Below are positions 49,765 to 59,989 of a DNA stretch of 64,000 nt, one piece after another (the first letter of the stretch is position 1; every line of letters begins with the position of its first letter). This stretch comes from Spirochaetaceae bacterium (lineage in GTDB: Bacteria > Spirochaetota > Spirochaetia > Treponematales > Treponemataceae): NCBI GenBank assembly GCA_017936665.1, contig JAGBFB010000018.1, positions 124,001-188,000 on the forward strand. Reading direction: 5' to 3'. The position numbers were made by a program, and so were the translations under genes. Under the pieces are notes generated by a model, which was given only the letters and a program-made list of their open reading frames with translations, was not told where the DNA came from and made no database searches.

Positions 49765-51195
49765 GTGAAAAAGATTATTTTATCAGTTTTACTTTTTGGT
49801 TTTTCTTTGTTGATATTATCTTGTCTAAATGGATTTACTTCTGGAGAGGATGAACCTGTTACATCAGTAACAATAGAAGCACCAGATTTCTATATTTCTA
49901 GTTATAGTGGAACAAGTATGAATGCAGAAACAATGAAACTTTATTATTCGTATGCAGTTCCTCCTGAAGGCAAAGACCCAACAACCCTTCTTGATATTCG
50001 ACCTATGATTTACGGAGTACCTAATACAGAAGAAACTTTTTCCAATATAGTTGTTTCTACAACAAAAGAATATACAGAAATAGAAAAAACTGGAATAGAC
50101 ACTTCCATTTGGGATTTTTGGGTGGATTCAAAAGATAATTGGAAATTTGAAGCTAACGCAAATTACAATGTAAGTTTTGAAGCAAAATCTTCTGTGGCAG
50201 ATTCTATCGTACTTGTAGAATTAAAAGATAGTACCAAAACATTACGAGGTGCAAATATCTGTCCAAAACTTACAGAAGAATATCAAACATTTTCTTTTGA
50301 AACAGGATCCTATGATAGAGAATGGAATGGACATTTACAAATAGCCCTAGGATTTTTTGAAGGAATAATATCTATAAAAAATCTTAAAATTGAAAAAATC
50401 GAAGGAACATCTTTGCCTTACGGAATTCATTTAGGAAGTAAAGATGATAAAATCTCAACTGAAAAAATTGAAAATGGAGTAACTTTTTCTTTTGAAACAT
50501 TAAATCCAGATACTATTCCAAATTCTAGTTGGCCTATTATCAATACTGGATTTGCAATAGAAGATAACAAACTTTATGAAGTAACTTTCAATGCAAGTGC
50601 AAATGAAAAAGATGTTACTTTGAATATTGGCGCATATTCTATCGACAGCAAATATTCTCATTCTTGGAAAGTTGTAAATATCGGAACAAAGCCAATTCCT
50701 GTAAAAATGTATGTTCCAGGTGCTGTAAAAAATGATGAAAAATACAGATTTTTAGATATCGATTTTAATACAGCTAAAAATAATTCAATAACAATTACTG
50801 ATGTTAAAGTTGCTGAAGTTACTGAAATGCCTCAAGATATAGACTTGTTTGTAAAAATAAATGATAAATTCGGGGAAATTACAAAAGAAACACCTTACAC
50901 CATCGCACAAATTCCATCTGGTGGAAGTTTTACTTTTGACATGGCTTTTTCAAAAATAAACTCCACAGAAATTAATTGGGAAAATTTTAGTAGGATTAGT
51001 GAATTTTCTAATAATTGTAAATTTCCAGAATCTTTAGATATTTTAAATGAAATTGAATCTTCTGCTGAAGTTAAAAGAACTTTTACAAACAACACAACAG
51101 AAGAAAAATATTACAAAATTTCACTTGATTCAAATTGGAAGATTATTTTAGAAGAAACAGAATTTTCTGTAATTGACGGAAGTACAACTCCATAA
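49765..51195 (+). CDS. Lipoprotein with carbohydrate-binding-like modules
   Basis: GTG at 49765 is preferred to the upstream in-frame ATG at 49735 because GGAGGA lies 6 nt before it and the protein then begins directly with a lipoprotein signal (KKIILSVLLFGFSLLILSC, C20). About 476 residues. Two beta-sandwich modules at about 75-215 and 225-360 resemble CBM4/9-type carbohydrate-binding domains (NYNVSFEAKSS...IISIKNLKIE; LYEVTFNASANEKDVTLNIG). A third domain follows at about 365-470. The same three-part order occurs in the G-tract lipoprotein at 52497, so they are paralogous over about 370 residues. No catalytic residues were seen. A glycan-binding surface role is inferred. Confidence 0.85.
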   Translation: MKKIILSVLLFGFSLLILSCLNGFTSGEDEPVTSVTIEAPDFYISSYSGTSMNAETMKLYYSYAVPPEGKDPTTLLDIRPMIYGVPNTEETFSNIVVSTTKEYTEIEKTGIDTSIWDFWVDSKDNWKFEANANYNVSFEAKSSVADSIVLVELKDSTKTLRGANICPKLTEEYQTFSFETGSYDREWNGHLQIALGFFEGIISIKNLKIEKIEGTSLPYGIHLGSKDDKISTEKIENGVTFSFETLNPDTIPNSSWPIINTGFAIEDNKLYEVTFNASANEKDVTLNIGAYSIDSKYSHSWKVVNIGTKPIPVKMYVPGAVKNDEKYRFLDIDFNTAKNNSITITDVKVAEVTEMPQDIDLFVKINDKFGEITKETPYTIAQIPSGGSFTFDMAFSKINSTEINWENFSRISEFSNNCKFPESLDILNEIESSAEVKRTFTNNTTEEKYYKISLDSNWKIILEETEFSVIDGSTTP

Positions 51196-51202
51196 AAATT
51201 TC

Positions 51203-52366
51203 TTAAAAAAATCTTCGTAGTTTGATTGCATCTGCTGGGCAAATTTCGTGACAGCAAAAACAATGCAAACATTTAGTTGCATCGCTTAACTGTGCTGTTC
51301 CATTTTTGCCCGTCATTTTTATTATCTGTGCAGGACAAATCTGTTTACATCGTTGGCACTTTAAACATTTACTTTGCTTAAAATGAACATTACGAGTTAA
51401 AATTTTTGTGGCAAGAAAATCTAACCAACCTGGAAGCATTTTTCCTAAAGTTTGGGAAGGCTCTTTTACAATTTTGAAATTACGAGTTTGTTCTCTGATT
51501 TCCTCTATAGATTCTCCTAAAACTTTAATTTGCTCAGGATTATCAAGCCAAATTTTTCTTTCTAAAGCATCCTTTAAATTTACTACTTCATAAGGATTAT
51601 AACCAACGATTTCTGCACAAAACCAATCTAATGCAAGAATATTATCAGAACTTGCTAAAAATCCTAACTTTACAGGATCGCCACTTCCAGGCCCACCAGG
51701 ACCTTCCATTCCAACAATTGCATCCATAACAGCATAACAAGGTTTTGCACAAATATTCAAATCAGTTAAGAAGGCACCAAAATCTTCTTTTTTTGGAAAG
51801 CGATAATGACTTTGTGCTTTATCAAGACCAACCATCAAACCAAAAAGATTTTTCATCGCTCCTGTATAAGACATAAACTGATGTGTTTTCAATTTTGAAA
51901 GAGAAACAACAATATCTGCTTTTTCAAAAGCAGTTGCAAAACTAAATTGCTTTACAATTTTTCCTTCTGGACAAGGAACTATCAAACTTCCATTAAAATC
52001 TGCCCATATTCCTCCGTTTTGTTCTACAATATCATAAAGACCAATTGATTTTGCTGCATTTGTGGAATTTGCAATTGCAGGAGATTCCCCAACTAAAACT
52101 TCTTTTGCACCAAGTTCAACAAAGGCTTTTACACAAGCGCCCACAACAACAGGATGAGTACAAACTGCATCTTCAACTTTTTTTGGATAAAGAATATTTG
52201 GTTTTAAAAGAACAGTTTTTCCTTTTACATCTGGTGGAGGAACTAATTCTAAAAGTTTTTTTACACTCTGATAAACTGATGAAAATTCATATTCATCACA
52301 TTTTTGAACAGCCACAGAAGTGGACATAGTTTTATTGAAAGTTTGCATATTTTTAGGATATATCAC
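51203..52366 (-). CDS. DUF362 protein with C-terminal 2x[4Fe-4S] ferredoxin domain
   Basis: Up to 387 residues. The DUF362 domain covers about 15-310 (KTVLLKPNILYPK, CTHPVVVGACVKAF, LVGESPA, SLSKLKTHQFMSYTGAMKN, then DAIVGMEGPGGPGSGD). The C-terminus has two CxxCxxCxxxCP clusters (CLKCQRCKQICP and CLHCFCCHEICP) for two [4Fe-4S] centres. Such proteins are predicted cytoplasmic electron carriers or redox enzymes without a firm reaction. The start is unsettled: GTG 52366, ATG 52348 and ATG 52327 (MSTSVAVQKC, most like relatives) all lack a clear ribosome binding site. It is convergent with the 49765 lipoprotein gene (7 nt). Confidence 0.9.
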   Translation of the reverse strand: MIYPKNMQTFNKTMSTSVAVQKCDEYEFSSVYQSVKKLLELVPPPDVKGKTVLLKPNILYPKKVEDAVCTHPVVVGACVKAFVELGAKEVLVGESPAIANSTNAAKSIGLYDIVEQNGGIWADFNGSLIVPCPEGKIVKQFSFATAFEKADIVVSLSKLKTHQFMSYTGAMKNLFGLMVGLDKAQSHYRFPKKEDFGAFLTDLNICAKPCYAVMDAIVGMEGPGGPGSGDPVKLGFLASSDNILALDWFCAEIVGYNPYEVVNLKDALERKIWLDNPEQIKVLGESIEEIREQTRNFKIVKEPSQTLGKMLPGWLDFLATKILTRNVHFKQSKCLKCQRCKQICPAQIIKMTGKNGTAQLSDATKCLHCFCCHEICPADAIKLRRFF

Positions 52367-52411
52367 AAAATAAAAAAAGACAAGGAGTAATAATTTGTTT
52401 TTTTTGTATAT

Positions 52412-52460
52412 AAAAAACTCCCAAGGTTCGATAAAAATTTCAAACCTCGAGAGTTATCTT
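52412..52460 (-). terminator. Terminator after the G-tract lipoprotein gene
   Basis: AACTC and AGGTT (52416-52427) pair with AACCT and GAGTT (52443-52455) around a 3x3 internal loop. T runs follow on both strands (TTTTTTAT on minus, CTTTTTTTA on plus). Its place, about 40 nt past the stop at 52497, fits the minus-strand lipoprotein gene. Confidence 0.7.
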
Positions 52461-52496
52461 TTTTTATACTAATTATTTATTCTAAAATTAGTTTTT

Positions 52497-55400
52497 TTAT
52501 ACTTCTTCTACTTTTAAAGTAACTGTTCCTTCTTGTGAACAAGTAACTGTAATTTTATATGTTGTATCAACAACAAAACCTGTCACTTTAATATCATTTC
52601 CTTGCACAGCATCAATTAAAACCGCATCACCTCCAATTATAGGCTGATTAGCTGGATCTGCGATACCATAAGAAGTACCATCCCATGAACCAGCAGAAGT
52701 TCTCAATTTGAAAGCACATGTTCCAGATTGACTTCCCCAACCATTCATATAATCTTGATAAGTAAAAGTTGTAGTATAAACACCATTATCTTCATAGATT
52801 AAATTAAGTGTAACAGTTTCATCATAAACATAAGTTCCTGCATCAGTTTCACTTGCTGTAACAGAAAAATCACCAATTATATCGCCATTTGCAAAAAGTA
52901 AAAGATTATCTTGCCATTTAGCATATACTGTACACTCTGAATCTACTGAAGATATAAAATCATCTCCATTTTCTGTAAGAGTCCAACCAACAAAAGTGTA
53001 ACCTTCTTTTTCTGGTTTTACTGCCAATAAATTACTAACATCTAATGTTACATTTGAAGAACTTCCGTTAAAAGTACCATCATTTAAATCAAATGTTACA
53101 GAATAAGTAGGCAATTCTTCTACAATAATTCGATAATCATGATAAATCCACAACTTAAATTCTCGATCAATAACAGTATTATTTGTTATTACAGATCTAC
53201 CATCTTTATTTGTTGAAATATCTAAAATTTCAGAACCTGTAACATAACGTAATTCTACAACATTTGACCAATCGTGATCAAAATTTTCTGCACCAATTTG
53301 AGCAAAAATTTCATAAGATTCACCAGCAGGAATAGTTATATCCTGTCCAGAACCTAGATAACCCATAAATTGATTCCAATAATCGTTTTCACCTTGTAAT
53401 GCAAATAACACATCGGGTTTTTCTTCTGATCCTACAATTTCAACTGTAAAGTTTGAAATTGTAATTGTTGATATAGCTGAACTACTAAAACCGATGTCCA
53501 TAAAATCATATTCAGTAGAATTATCAGTTCCTACATGGGGAACATATAAACTAAAATTTGTTGGTGTTGAAGAGATTTCCTGATGGTTCCAAGATTTTGA
53601 AAATTTTTCTTGAGATGCCCTTGCAACAAAATTTAAATTTGTAGTTTCTGTAGCACTTGCATCAAAAGTAATTTTATATAAATTACCTAATTCTGCCTTT
53701 TGCCCAGAAATTTTTATCCATTCAGATGTATCTCTAATTTCTACAGTAAATCCATTTTCTGTCCTATTTGAAATAACAGAATTGTTATATTCTGTAACAG
53801 GAAGAAGATTTGTATTAACTCCTTCAACTTTTAAATTACGAAGATAAACAACATCTGTAGTTCCAACATAAACTATAAATTGAGCAAGCCAATCGCCTTG
53901 CCAAGATCCTGCTTCAAATTCAATTGTTTGCCATTCTGTATTGATGGTCTTTTTTACTTGAACATGAGATTCAGTTCTAAGATAATCTGCTAATCTAAAA
54001 ATAACATCTTTTTCAGAATCAGATTTTACTTCAACAGAAACTTTGTAGTTTTGATTTGCAGACATTTCAAATTCTTCTGTTGCTGTAACATAATAATCCC
54101 ATTCAGAATTTGCTGTTTCAGCATTTGGATTTTCAATCATAACTTCTGTATCAAACTTTGTAACTGTAACTGATGAATCAGAAGAAATAAAATTTGTTTC
54201 GTCGATTACAGTAGTTGGCCAAAATTCATCTATTTTTGAAAAATCTACATCGTAGGCTCTATAGAAATAACAATTATTCAATCTAAACGAATTATCTAAA
54301 ATTTCAAATGACTCTGAATCGTCCAATGTAACGATATTTCCCGAAACAGTATAGGTTAAATCAGAAGTTTCAATTTCTCCATCTGCAACTTGAAACGCAG
54401 TTCCATTACTAGCCTGTACGAATAAAAGAGTCTCTGAATAAGTAACCCAAACACCTGCTAAAGAATCATTTTCTACATTTTCATCTACACGAGAAAAATT
54501 TGTATCTTCGTAGTTTATAGTTCCATCTTCATTTATTTCTAAATCATAAGTTACAGAACCGTCAGTAATAGTTGCTACATCACCTGAATATGAATATGGC
54601 ATAATACCATCAAGTTCACCAGCATAGAAAGTCATTGTATCATCTGAAAAAATCAGATACCAAATAGAAGAATCTTCAAAAGATGCATACCAAGTTCCTT
54701 TAAATTGATTTACATTAGAAACGTTTGGAATCCATTTTGCATATACAGTTAAATTATTTTCTGTAACTGTGTATGGGAAAGTCATTAGATTATTAAATTC
54801 AGAATCAGTGTACCAACCAGCAAAAGTATAATCTGTTCCTTCGTAAATTAGTGTAGGGAAAGTTTCGATTTGTGATCCAATATCTACATACATATACATT
54901 GAATCCCAATTTTCTAGTTTTCCACGTTCTGATTCAAAGTAAATCAAACTTTGCTTTTGGCCAAGATTTTTTCCAGAATAGGTTTTATTTGAATCAAATT
55001 CTTCAAGTTTTACATTAGAAAGCTGAATGTATTCAATCCCATCAGTTAATTCCATATCTTTTGTCCAGAAACAAAGACCAAACATATTATTTACTTCTGT
55101 TTCTGGTACATCAAAAATTATATAATAATCTCCACTTCCTGTTAAATCTGAATATGAGCCAATATCTTTTTCCGTAGTTCCGTTGCGTAAATTTATACAA
55201 CCAGTTAAATTTTTATCATCTGTAAAAGAGAATACATATTTTCCTGCTTGTTTAATTTCTTTTTCATATCCAAATTGAAGTTTCCAGTTATTAAAGGATT
55301 CTTCTCTTCTTTCGATAGATCGTTGAACTTTTATAGAATCTTCAGACATATCTTGTAATACAATCCAGTTAGCAGGATAGGTTCTACAGGAGGAATCACT

Positions 55401-56685
55401 CCAAATGCTCCATTGTGGGAAATCTGCTTTCTTTTCCCAAACACCATTTTTTTCAATCCACATAGGAGTGATATAACAATCTTTAATGTAGGTATCACCT
55501 TGATTTAATCTAAATTGAAATTCAATCTCTTCATTTAAATCTTCTGAAGTTAAATAAAATTGATATGTGTATTTTTTATATTCTGTAGTAAGATCAATTG
55601 TAGGAGATAATAACTCTAACTCATCATCATAATTTCTAATACAAAGTGTTTGAGTTCTTTCTGTATCAGCTTTTGCCCAGAAAGAAATAATGTATGCTGT
55701 AGAACTATTAAATCTACGAGAAAACATCATAGAATGTTTCCAGTTTGCATCTAGAGTAGAACCTACAGTTCCAACAGCCTCCGAACCTGAATTTTCAAGT
55801 TCTACATTTTCTGTTCCTGTTTGTTCTTTTTGGTAATCATAAACTTTCCAGTTTAGTGCAACAGTTGTAGGTTTTGTAACACCTTCAGATACTGTAATTT
55901 TTTCTTCTTCAACAACAGTTCCTTTTTCAGTAGCAACAACTTCTAGTTTTACATCGCTAGATTCAACATGAATTGTTGCAGTTTCGTTAGTTGTTTCATT
56001 TTTTACTTCTGCAATAATTTGATCTACAGAAGTATTTCCTTTTAAAGTGATTTTTTCTACGGATTTATCAATAAGAATTTCGCCAAAGTCGGCTGTAGAA
56101 TCTTCTGTGTTTTCAATTTCTGAATCAAGAGTACAGTTTGTAGAAATAACTGCACTTTCAACTTTTGCAGCTTTTCCATCATCTGCTTTTAAAACAATAC
56201 GAACATTTTCTTTTGCAACTTGAAGATTTTTTATAGTGGTTGCAGCAATATGAATTGAATTTGCACCACCGCCTCTAACATAAAGACTTTGAACTTCATA
56301 ACAATTTGAAATTTCAAAATCTCCATCTCTAATTTCTTCATCAGCTAAAACGCTTTCAACATTTCTTAAATTTTCAAAAACAACCCTGTCACTTTTTACA
56401 ACAAAGGTTGCATTTTTTAAATTACCATCACAAATTGTTATAGGTTTATCAATTGTGTAAGAATCAGAATCTTTAATTTCAAGATCTTCTTTTCCAAGAT
56501 TAATAACATCACCACTAGGAGCAGAATTAATTCTTTCTTTTAGTGTTTTAGATTGTCCCCCCCCCCGTGATAGGATTTTCATTGTTTGGAGGAGTTACAG
56601 GATTATCACCTGGTTTTTCTCCACAAGCTGCTAGTATAAATAACATACTCAACACAGCAATCACAGATAACAAGATTTTTTTCAT
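52497..56685 (-). CDS. Phase-variable large lipoprotein, out of frame at a G10 tract
   Basis: The true start is ATG 56685 with AGGGAGA upstream. It encodes a textbook lipoprotein signal (LFILAAC, C21) and a Pro/Asn linker, then runs into ten G residues (plus-strand C at 56557-56566). With 10 G the frame stops after 45 codons (TGGGTI-stop). With 9 or 12 G it continues into the 1361-codon frame to 52497, giving about 1395 residues. The internal ATG at 56582 has no ribosome binding site or signal peptide. Approximate domains of the full form: beta-helix-like 45-270, two sandwich modules 275-585, an InlB-type repeat 585-660, a lipocalin-like part 670-800, a block shared with the 49765 lipoprotein 830-1195, a second InlB-type repeat, and a C-terminal starch-binding-like domain. 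Likely a switchable surface glycan-binding protein; an assembly error in the tract is possible. Confidence 0.88.
56557..56566 (-). repeat. Homopolymeric G10 tract (phase-variation switch)
   Basis: Ten consecutive C on the plus strand, ten G on the coding strand, 40 codons after the start of the lipoprotein gene. I noticed no other G/C run of comparable length in this AT-rich window. Slipped-strand changes of one base would move the gene between on (9 or 12) and off (10, 11). Confidence 0.9.
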
Positions 56686-56792
56686 CTTTATCTTCTCCCT
56701 TTAGTAGTTTATATTTTCCTATTTGAAAAACATTAATTAATTTTATCATACAAAGTAATAAAAATCTATATTAACTCAGTTATCCACATAAT

Positions 56793-56853
56793 AAAAAAAG
56801 ACAAGGAGTTCTAATTTCAAAGTGTTTGAAAAAAGATTTCCTTGCCTTTTTAT
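56793..56853 (-). terminator. Terminator of the 119-residue membrane protein gene
   Basis: On the minus strand GGCAAGGA (56846-56839) pairs with TCCTTGTC (56807-56800) including one G-U pair, flanked by A and T runs that lengthen the stem. TTTTTTTATTAT follows. It separates the 56873 gene from the G-tract lipoprotein gene. Confidence 0.7.
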
Positions 56854-56872
56854 GAAATGAAAAAATTTTATC

Positions 56873-57232
56873 TTAGCGTTTCTTTTTTAGAATAAAAAAT
56901 GCAATCACACTAAGAACAGTTAAGACGCTACCACATATTATCATTAGAGTAGAACTTGCGTATAACTTTAATCCTACTTTTAATTTTGTAACATCTGCAT
57001 CATCTGACATATCAAGAATGTCATCAAGTGTTATTGTTTCACCAAAAATTTTCATTTCACCATTCATTACTTTAGAAACTAATGATGGAGAAAGTTTTTC
57101 TCCGAGGAAAAAATTTAATGATTCATTAACTTCTTTAACATCCTTGTTCAAATCAACTGCCAAACGACATCCAACACCACCTAACAAAAGTACGATTCCA
57201 ATAATCATACAAATGATAGCAATTTTTTTCAT
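56873..57232 (-). CDS. Small two-helix membrane protein of unknown function
   Basis: 119 residues. An N-terminal hydrophobic segment (IAIICMIIGIVLLLGGVGC) and a C-terminal one (LMIICGSVLTVLSVIAFFIL) end in KKKR. The middle 55 residues are charged and rich in Asp/Lys/Leu (TLDDILDMSDDADVTKLK) and would sit on one side of the membrane. GVGC could be read as a lipobox, but the second helix makes a membrane protein more likely. AGGAGG-like sequence precedes the ATG. It is 35 nt downstream of the esterase gene and probably cotranscribed with it. Family not recognised. Confidence 0.75.
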   Translation of the reverse strand: MKKIAIICMIIGIVLLLGGVGCRLAVDLNKDVKEVNESLNFFLGEKLSPSLVSKVMNGEMKIFGETITLDDILDMSDDADVTKLKVGLKLYASSTLMIICGSVLTVLSVIAFFILKKKR

Positions 57233-57267
57233 ATTCCTTTCCTCCTTTTATATGAAACCACTGCTTA

Positions 57268-58569
57268 TTAATACATAAATTCTAAGAAATCAGGAATTCT
57301 TTTTGACCAAGCTTGTTCATTATGAGAATGACCTACACTTTCTTGATAGAATAAATCGCCCTCATCTGATGGTTTTTCAGCTTGTTTATATCCTTTACTT
57401 AAAATGTATTCTTTCAAATATTGTGTTCCAGGAAGCAAAATCATTTCTAATGCGTCCCCTGTTCCACAGTCAATGTAGAATTTAACTTTTTTATCGCTGG
57501 AAAAATTAAATCCGTCTTCTTTAATAATTTGTTCAAATCCAGTACTTCCGCCAGAAAATAAACCTGCACCACTAAATACATCTGGATTTTGGCTAGCAAT
57601 ATAAGCAGAACAGAAAGCTCCATAACTACTTCCTGCTATTACACGACCACTTCTGTCTGAAATTGTATTATAATTTTTTTCGATTAAAGGAATAATTTCT
57701 TCTACAATCATCAAACGATGTTCATTTGCATATCGTTTAAATTCAGCTGAATCTGTAACTGGCTCATCAGGAAGTTCATCGCACCAACCAGCATATTCTT
57801 TTGTTCGATTACGATTATTTGAAATTCCAACAATGATTGCACTTTGAATTTTACCTTCTTGAACAAGGCGTTCCATTGAAGTTTCAACTTTCCAACCTCT
57901 CCATGGCAAACTTTTTTCGTCCCAAACATTTTGACCATCTAACATATACAAAACTGGAAATTTCTTTTCATTATCGATATTGTTCAAATATTCAGCTGGA
58001 AGATAAACATAAATATCTCTTGCTCCCATCCATTCATATTTGCTTTCAAATCTAAAAATTTCTAAGCCTCCAACTTTATCAGAAAGACGAGCTAAACTTG
58101 ATTTTTTTCTATCACAATGTTTTAAAGGATTTGCAGGATCGTTTTCTTGGTATCCATCGTTTTCTTTTATCATATAAGTTAAAAATGCCTTGTCTGTTTT
58201 TAGTTTTACAGTTTTATAAAAAATAGGAGTTTTCTTAATATTCTTTAATTCTGTTCCAGAAAGTTCAGGATGATTATCACAAGAAATTGTAATTACAGAA
58301 GGATTTTTTGCATCAAAGTCTTTATCAAAATACAAAAAAGTTATTTCATAATTTCCTTCCCCTTTATCAACAATGACAGGACTTCCGTTTTCTTTAACAA
58401 ATTTATCAAATATAGATTTTTGTACATTTAATAAATCTTCACCTTGATTTTCTTTACCAGCTGCTTTTAATTCTGCCGTAAAATTTTTTAGTAATTTTCC
58501 TTGTGCAAAAACATTTGTTACCAAACACAATGCTAATAACAAAAAAAAGATTTTTCTAAAATTCTTCAT
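57268..58569 (-). CDS. Secreted alpha/beta-hydrolase esterase (Esterase D/Fes-like)
   Basis: 433 residues with a signal peptide (FFLLLALCLVTNVFA, cleavage before QGK). Residues about 25-170 form a beta-rich N-terminal domain of the kind that precedes enterochelin or carbohydrate esterases. The catalytic domain follows: YVYLPAEYL, FPVLYMLDGQNVWD, the nucleophile elbow GSSYG (S315), a candidate acid in FYIDCGTGDALE, and a candidate His in VGHSHNEQAW. Relatives cleave feruloyl or acetyl groups from plant polysaccharide, or siderophore esters; the substrate is not decided by sequence. GGAGG sits 5 nt before the ATG. It probably acts outside the inner membrane, in keeping with the neighbouring surface glycan-binding lipoproteins. 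Confidence 0.9.
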   Translation of the reverse strand: MKNFRKIFFLLLALCLVTNVFAQGKLLKNFTAELKAAGKENQGEDLLNVQKSIFDKFVKENGSPVIVDKGEGNYEITFLYFDKDFDAKNPSVITISCDNHPELSGTELKNIKKTPIFYKTVKLKTDKAFLTYMIKENDGYQENDPANPLKHCDRKKSSLARLSDKVGGLEIFRFESKYEWMGARDIYVYLPAEYLNNIDNEKKFPVLYMLDGQNVWDEKSLPWRGWKVETSMERLVQEGKIQSAIIVGISNNRNRTKEYAGWCDELPDEPVTDSAEFKRYANEHRLMIVEEIIPLIEKNYNTISDRSGRVIAGSSYGAFCSAYIASQNPDVFSGAGLFSGGSTGFEQIIKEDGFNFSSDKKVKFYIDCGTGDALEMILLPGTQYLKEYILSKGYKQAEKPSDEGDLFYQESVGHSHNEQAWSKRIPDFLEFMY

Positions 58570-58714
58570 GTTTCCTCCAAAAATTTATTTATTCACTTTC
58601 TATTGTAACACGATATTTAAATTTCATGTTGTAATATTTTTATTAAAAATACTTAAATTAAACTTGTTCTTTAATATACTTTTTATTTTTTACAAAATTT
58701 ACTAATATCTAAAA

Positions 58715-59929
58715 ATGCAAATAGAATTTAAAACACGATATAAAATAAATAATTTTTTTCTTTACGTTTTTGGCTTTTTTAAAAGTCTTCAATTTTTTGG
58801 TTCTCTTTGTGTTCCGTTTTATTTAATCCGATTGGAACTTTCTTATACTTGGATGTTTGCCATTGAAACTATTTTTTCTGTTTGTGTTTTTATTTTTGAA
58901 ATTCCAACAGGAATTATTGCTGACAAATTTGGCAGAAAAATTTCTCTCATTTTAGGTTCTTTACTTTTTGGTTTTTCTTTTTTAATTCTTGGATTTTTCA
59001 AAACAATTCCACTTTTAATTTTTTCACAAATTATTGGTGCTGTGGGAATAAGTTTGATTAGTGGAGCAGATTCAAGTTTAATTTACGAAAATGCAAATTC
59101 CGTAGGAAAAACTCAAGAAGAAATTTCAGAAATTGCAAGTCGTTATTCTGGATTCAAAACTCTTGCTTTACTTATTGCTTTTCCTGTAGGTAGTCTTTTT
59201 GTTTCTAGTGGAATTATGGAATACAAAGCGGCTTTAGGATTTGTGTTTGCGTTAACAGGCATTGGTCTTTTTGTTGCTGCATTTTTTATTTCTTTCGTAA
59301 AAGAACCTACTTGCATAGAAAAATCTTTTCATAAAACAAAATCTTCACTTTTAGAAAATGCAAAAGGATGTTTACAAGCTTTTATAAATCCTAGTTTACA
59401 AAAAATCAGTTTAAACTATTCGATAATTTCTGCTTTTACATTTTTGATGTTTTGGTTTTACCAATCTTTATTATTTGAAAACAAAGTAGATATCGGCTGG
59501 AATGGTTTTGTTGCAGCAGGATTTAATCTTGGTGCAAGTCTTTTACTTTTTGCAAGTGGATTTATTCAAAAGAAAATCGGTACAAAACGAACAATATTTT
59601 TATCAGCTTTAATTCCAGGTCTTTTGTATATTTTGATTTTTGCTTTCTATAATAATCTAGTTGTAATTTTAATTGGAATTTTTGGAATAACCATGTCAAA
59701 ACTTTTTAGAGAACCAATCATGATTACCCAGATGAATACCCAAATTGAAGATAAAAATAGAGCTACAGTTTTATCTGGAGTTTCTATGTTTAGTAGAATT
59801 ATAACCGCAATTTTTTATCCATTGTCTGGCTTACTAATGGATACAAATCCAAAAATCACATATTTAGTAGTTGGAATTGCCACAGTAATTGTTAGCATTT
59901 TATTAAAAGAAAAAAATTCTTCTACCTAA
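58715..59929 (+). CDS. Major facilitator superfamily transporter
   Basis: 404 residues and about 12 membrane helices. The MFS signature after helix 2 is clear: GIIADKFGRKISLILGS. The second half repeats it weakly (GFIQKKIGTKRTIFLSA). Single-substrate uptake or efflux by secondary transport is expected; the closest pattern is the drug-efflux-like group, but the substrate is unknown. There is no Shine-Dalgarno sequence; TAATAT ends 6 nt before the ATG, so this may be another leaderless mRNA, though without a good -35. A strong terminator follows directly. Confidence 0.9.
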   Translation: MQIEFKTRYKINNFFLYVFGFFKSLQFFGSLCVPFYLIRLELSYTWMFAIETIFSVCVFIFEIPTGIIADKFGRKISLILGSLLFGFSFLILGFFKTIPLLIFSQIIGAVGISLISGADSSLIYENANSVGKTQEEISEIASRYSGFKTLALLIAFPVGSLFVSSGIMEYKAALGFVFALTGIGLFVAAFFISFVKEPTCIEKSFHKTKSSLLENAKGCLQAFINPSLQKISLNYSIISAFTFLMFWFYQSLLFENKVDIGWNGFVAAGFNLGASLLLFASGFIQKKIGTKRTIFLSALIPGLLYILIFAFYNNLVVILIGIFGITMSKLFREPIMITQMNTQIEDKNRATVLSGVSMFSRIITAIFYPLSGLLMDTNPKITYLVVGIATVIVSILLKEKNSST

Positions 59930-59979
59930 AAAACAAGCCCCACCAGAATAATTCTAGCGGGGCTAAATTTTTAAGCAAG
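59928..59979. terminator. Bidirectional terminator, copy 1 of a 52-bp repeat
   Basis: AGCCCC (59936-59941) pairs with GGGGCT (59959-59964) and the inner AGAAT with ATTCT. T runs follow on both strands. It serves the MFS gene (plus) and the lipoprotein gene (minus). The whole 52 bp recurs almost unchanged at 62916-62969. Confidence 0.85.
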
Positions 59980-59989
59980 TATATCAGTT

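Noticed and set aside
52497-56582. Reading the 1361-codon frame from ATG 56582 as a complete gene
   Set aside because: It has no ribosome binding site or signal peptide, and a perfect lipoprotein signal lies just upstream in another frame across the G tract.
56780-56788. Single TTATCCACA DnaA-box sequence
   Set aside because: It is isolated; other single copies at 18807-18815 and 22721-22729 lie inside coding sequence, so lone hits are expected by chance.
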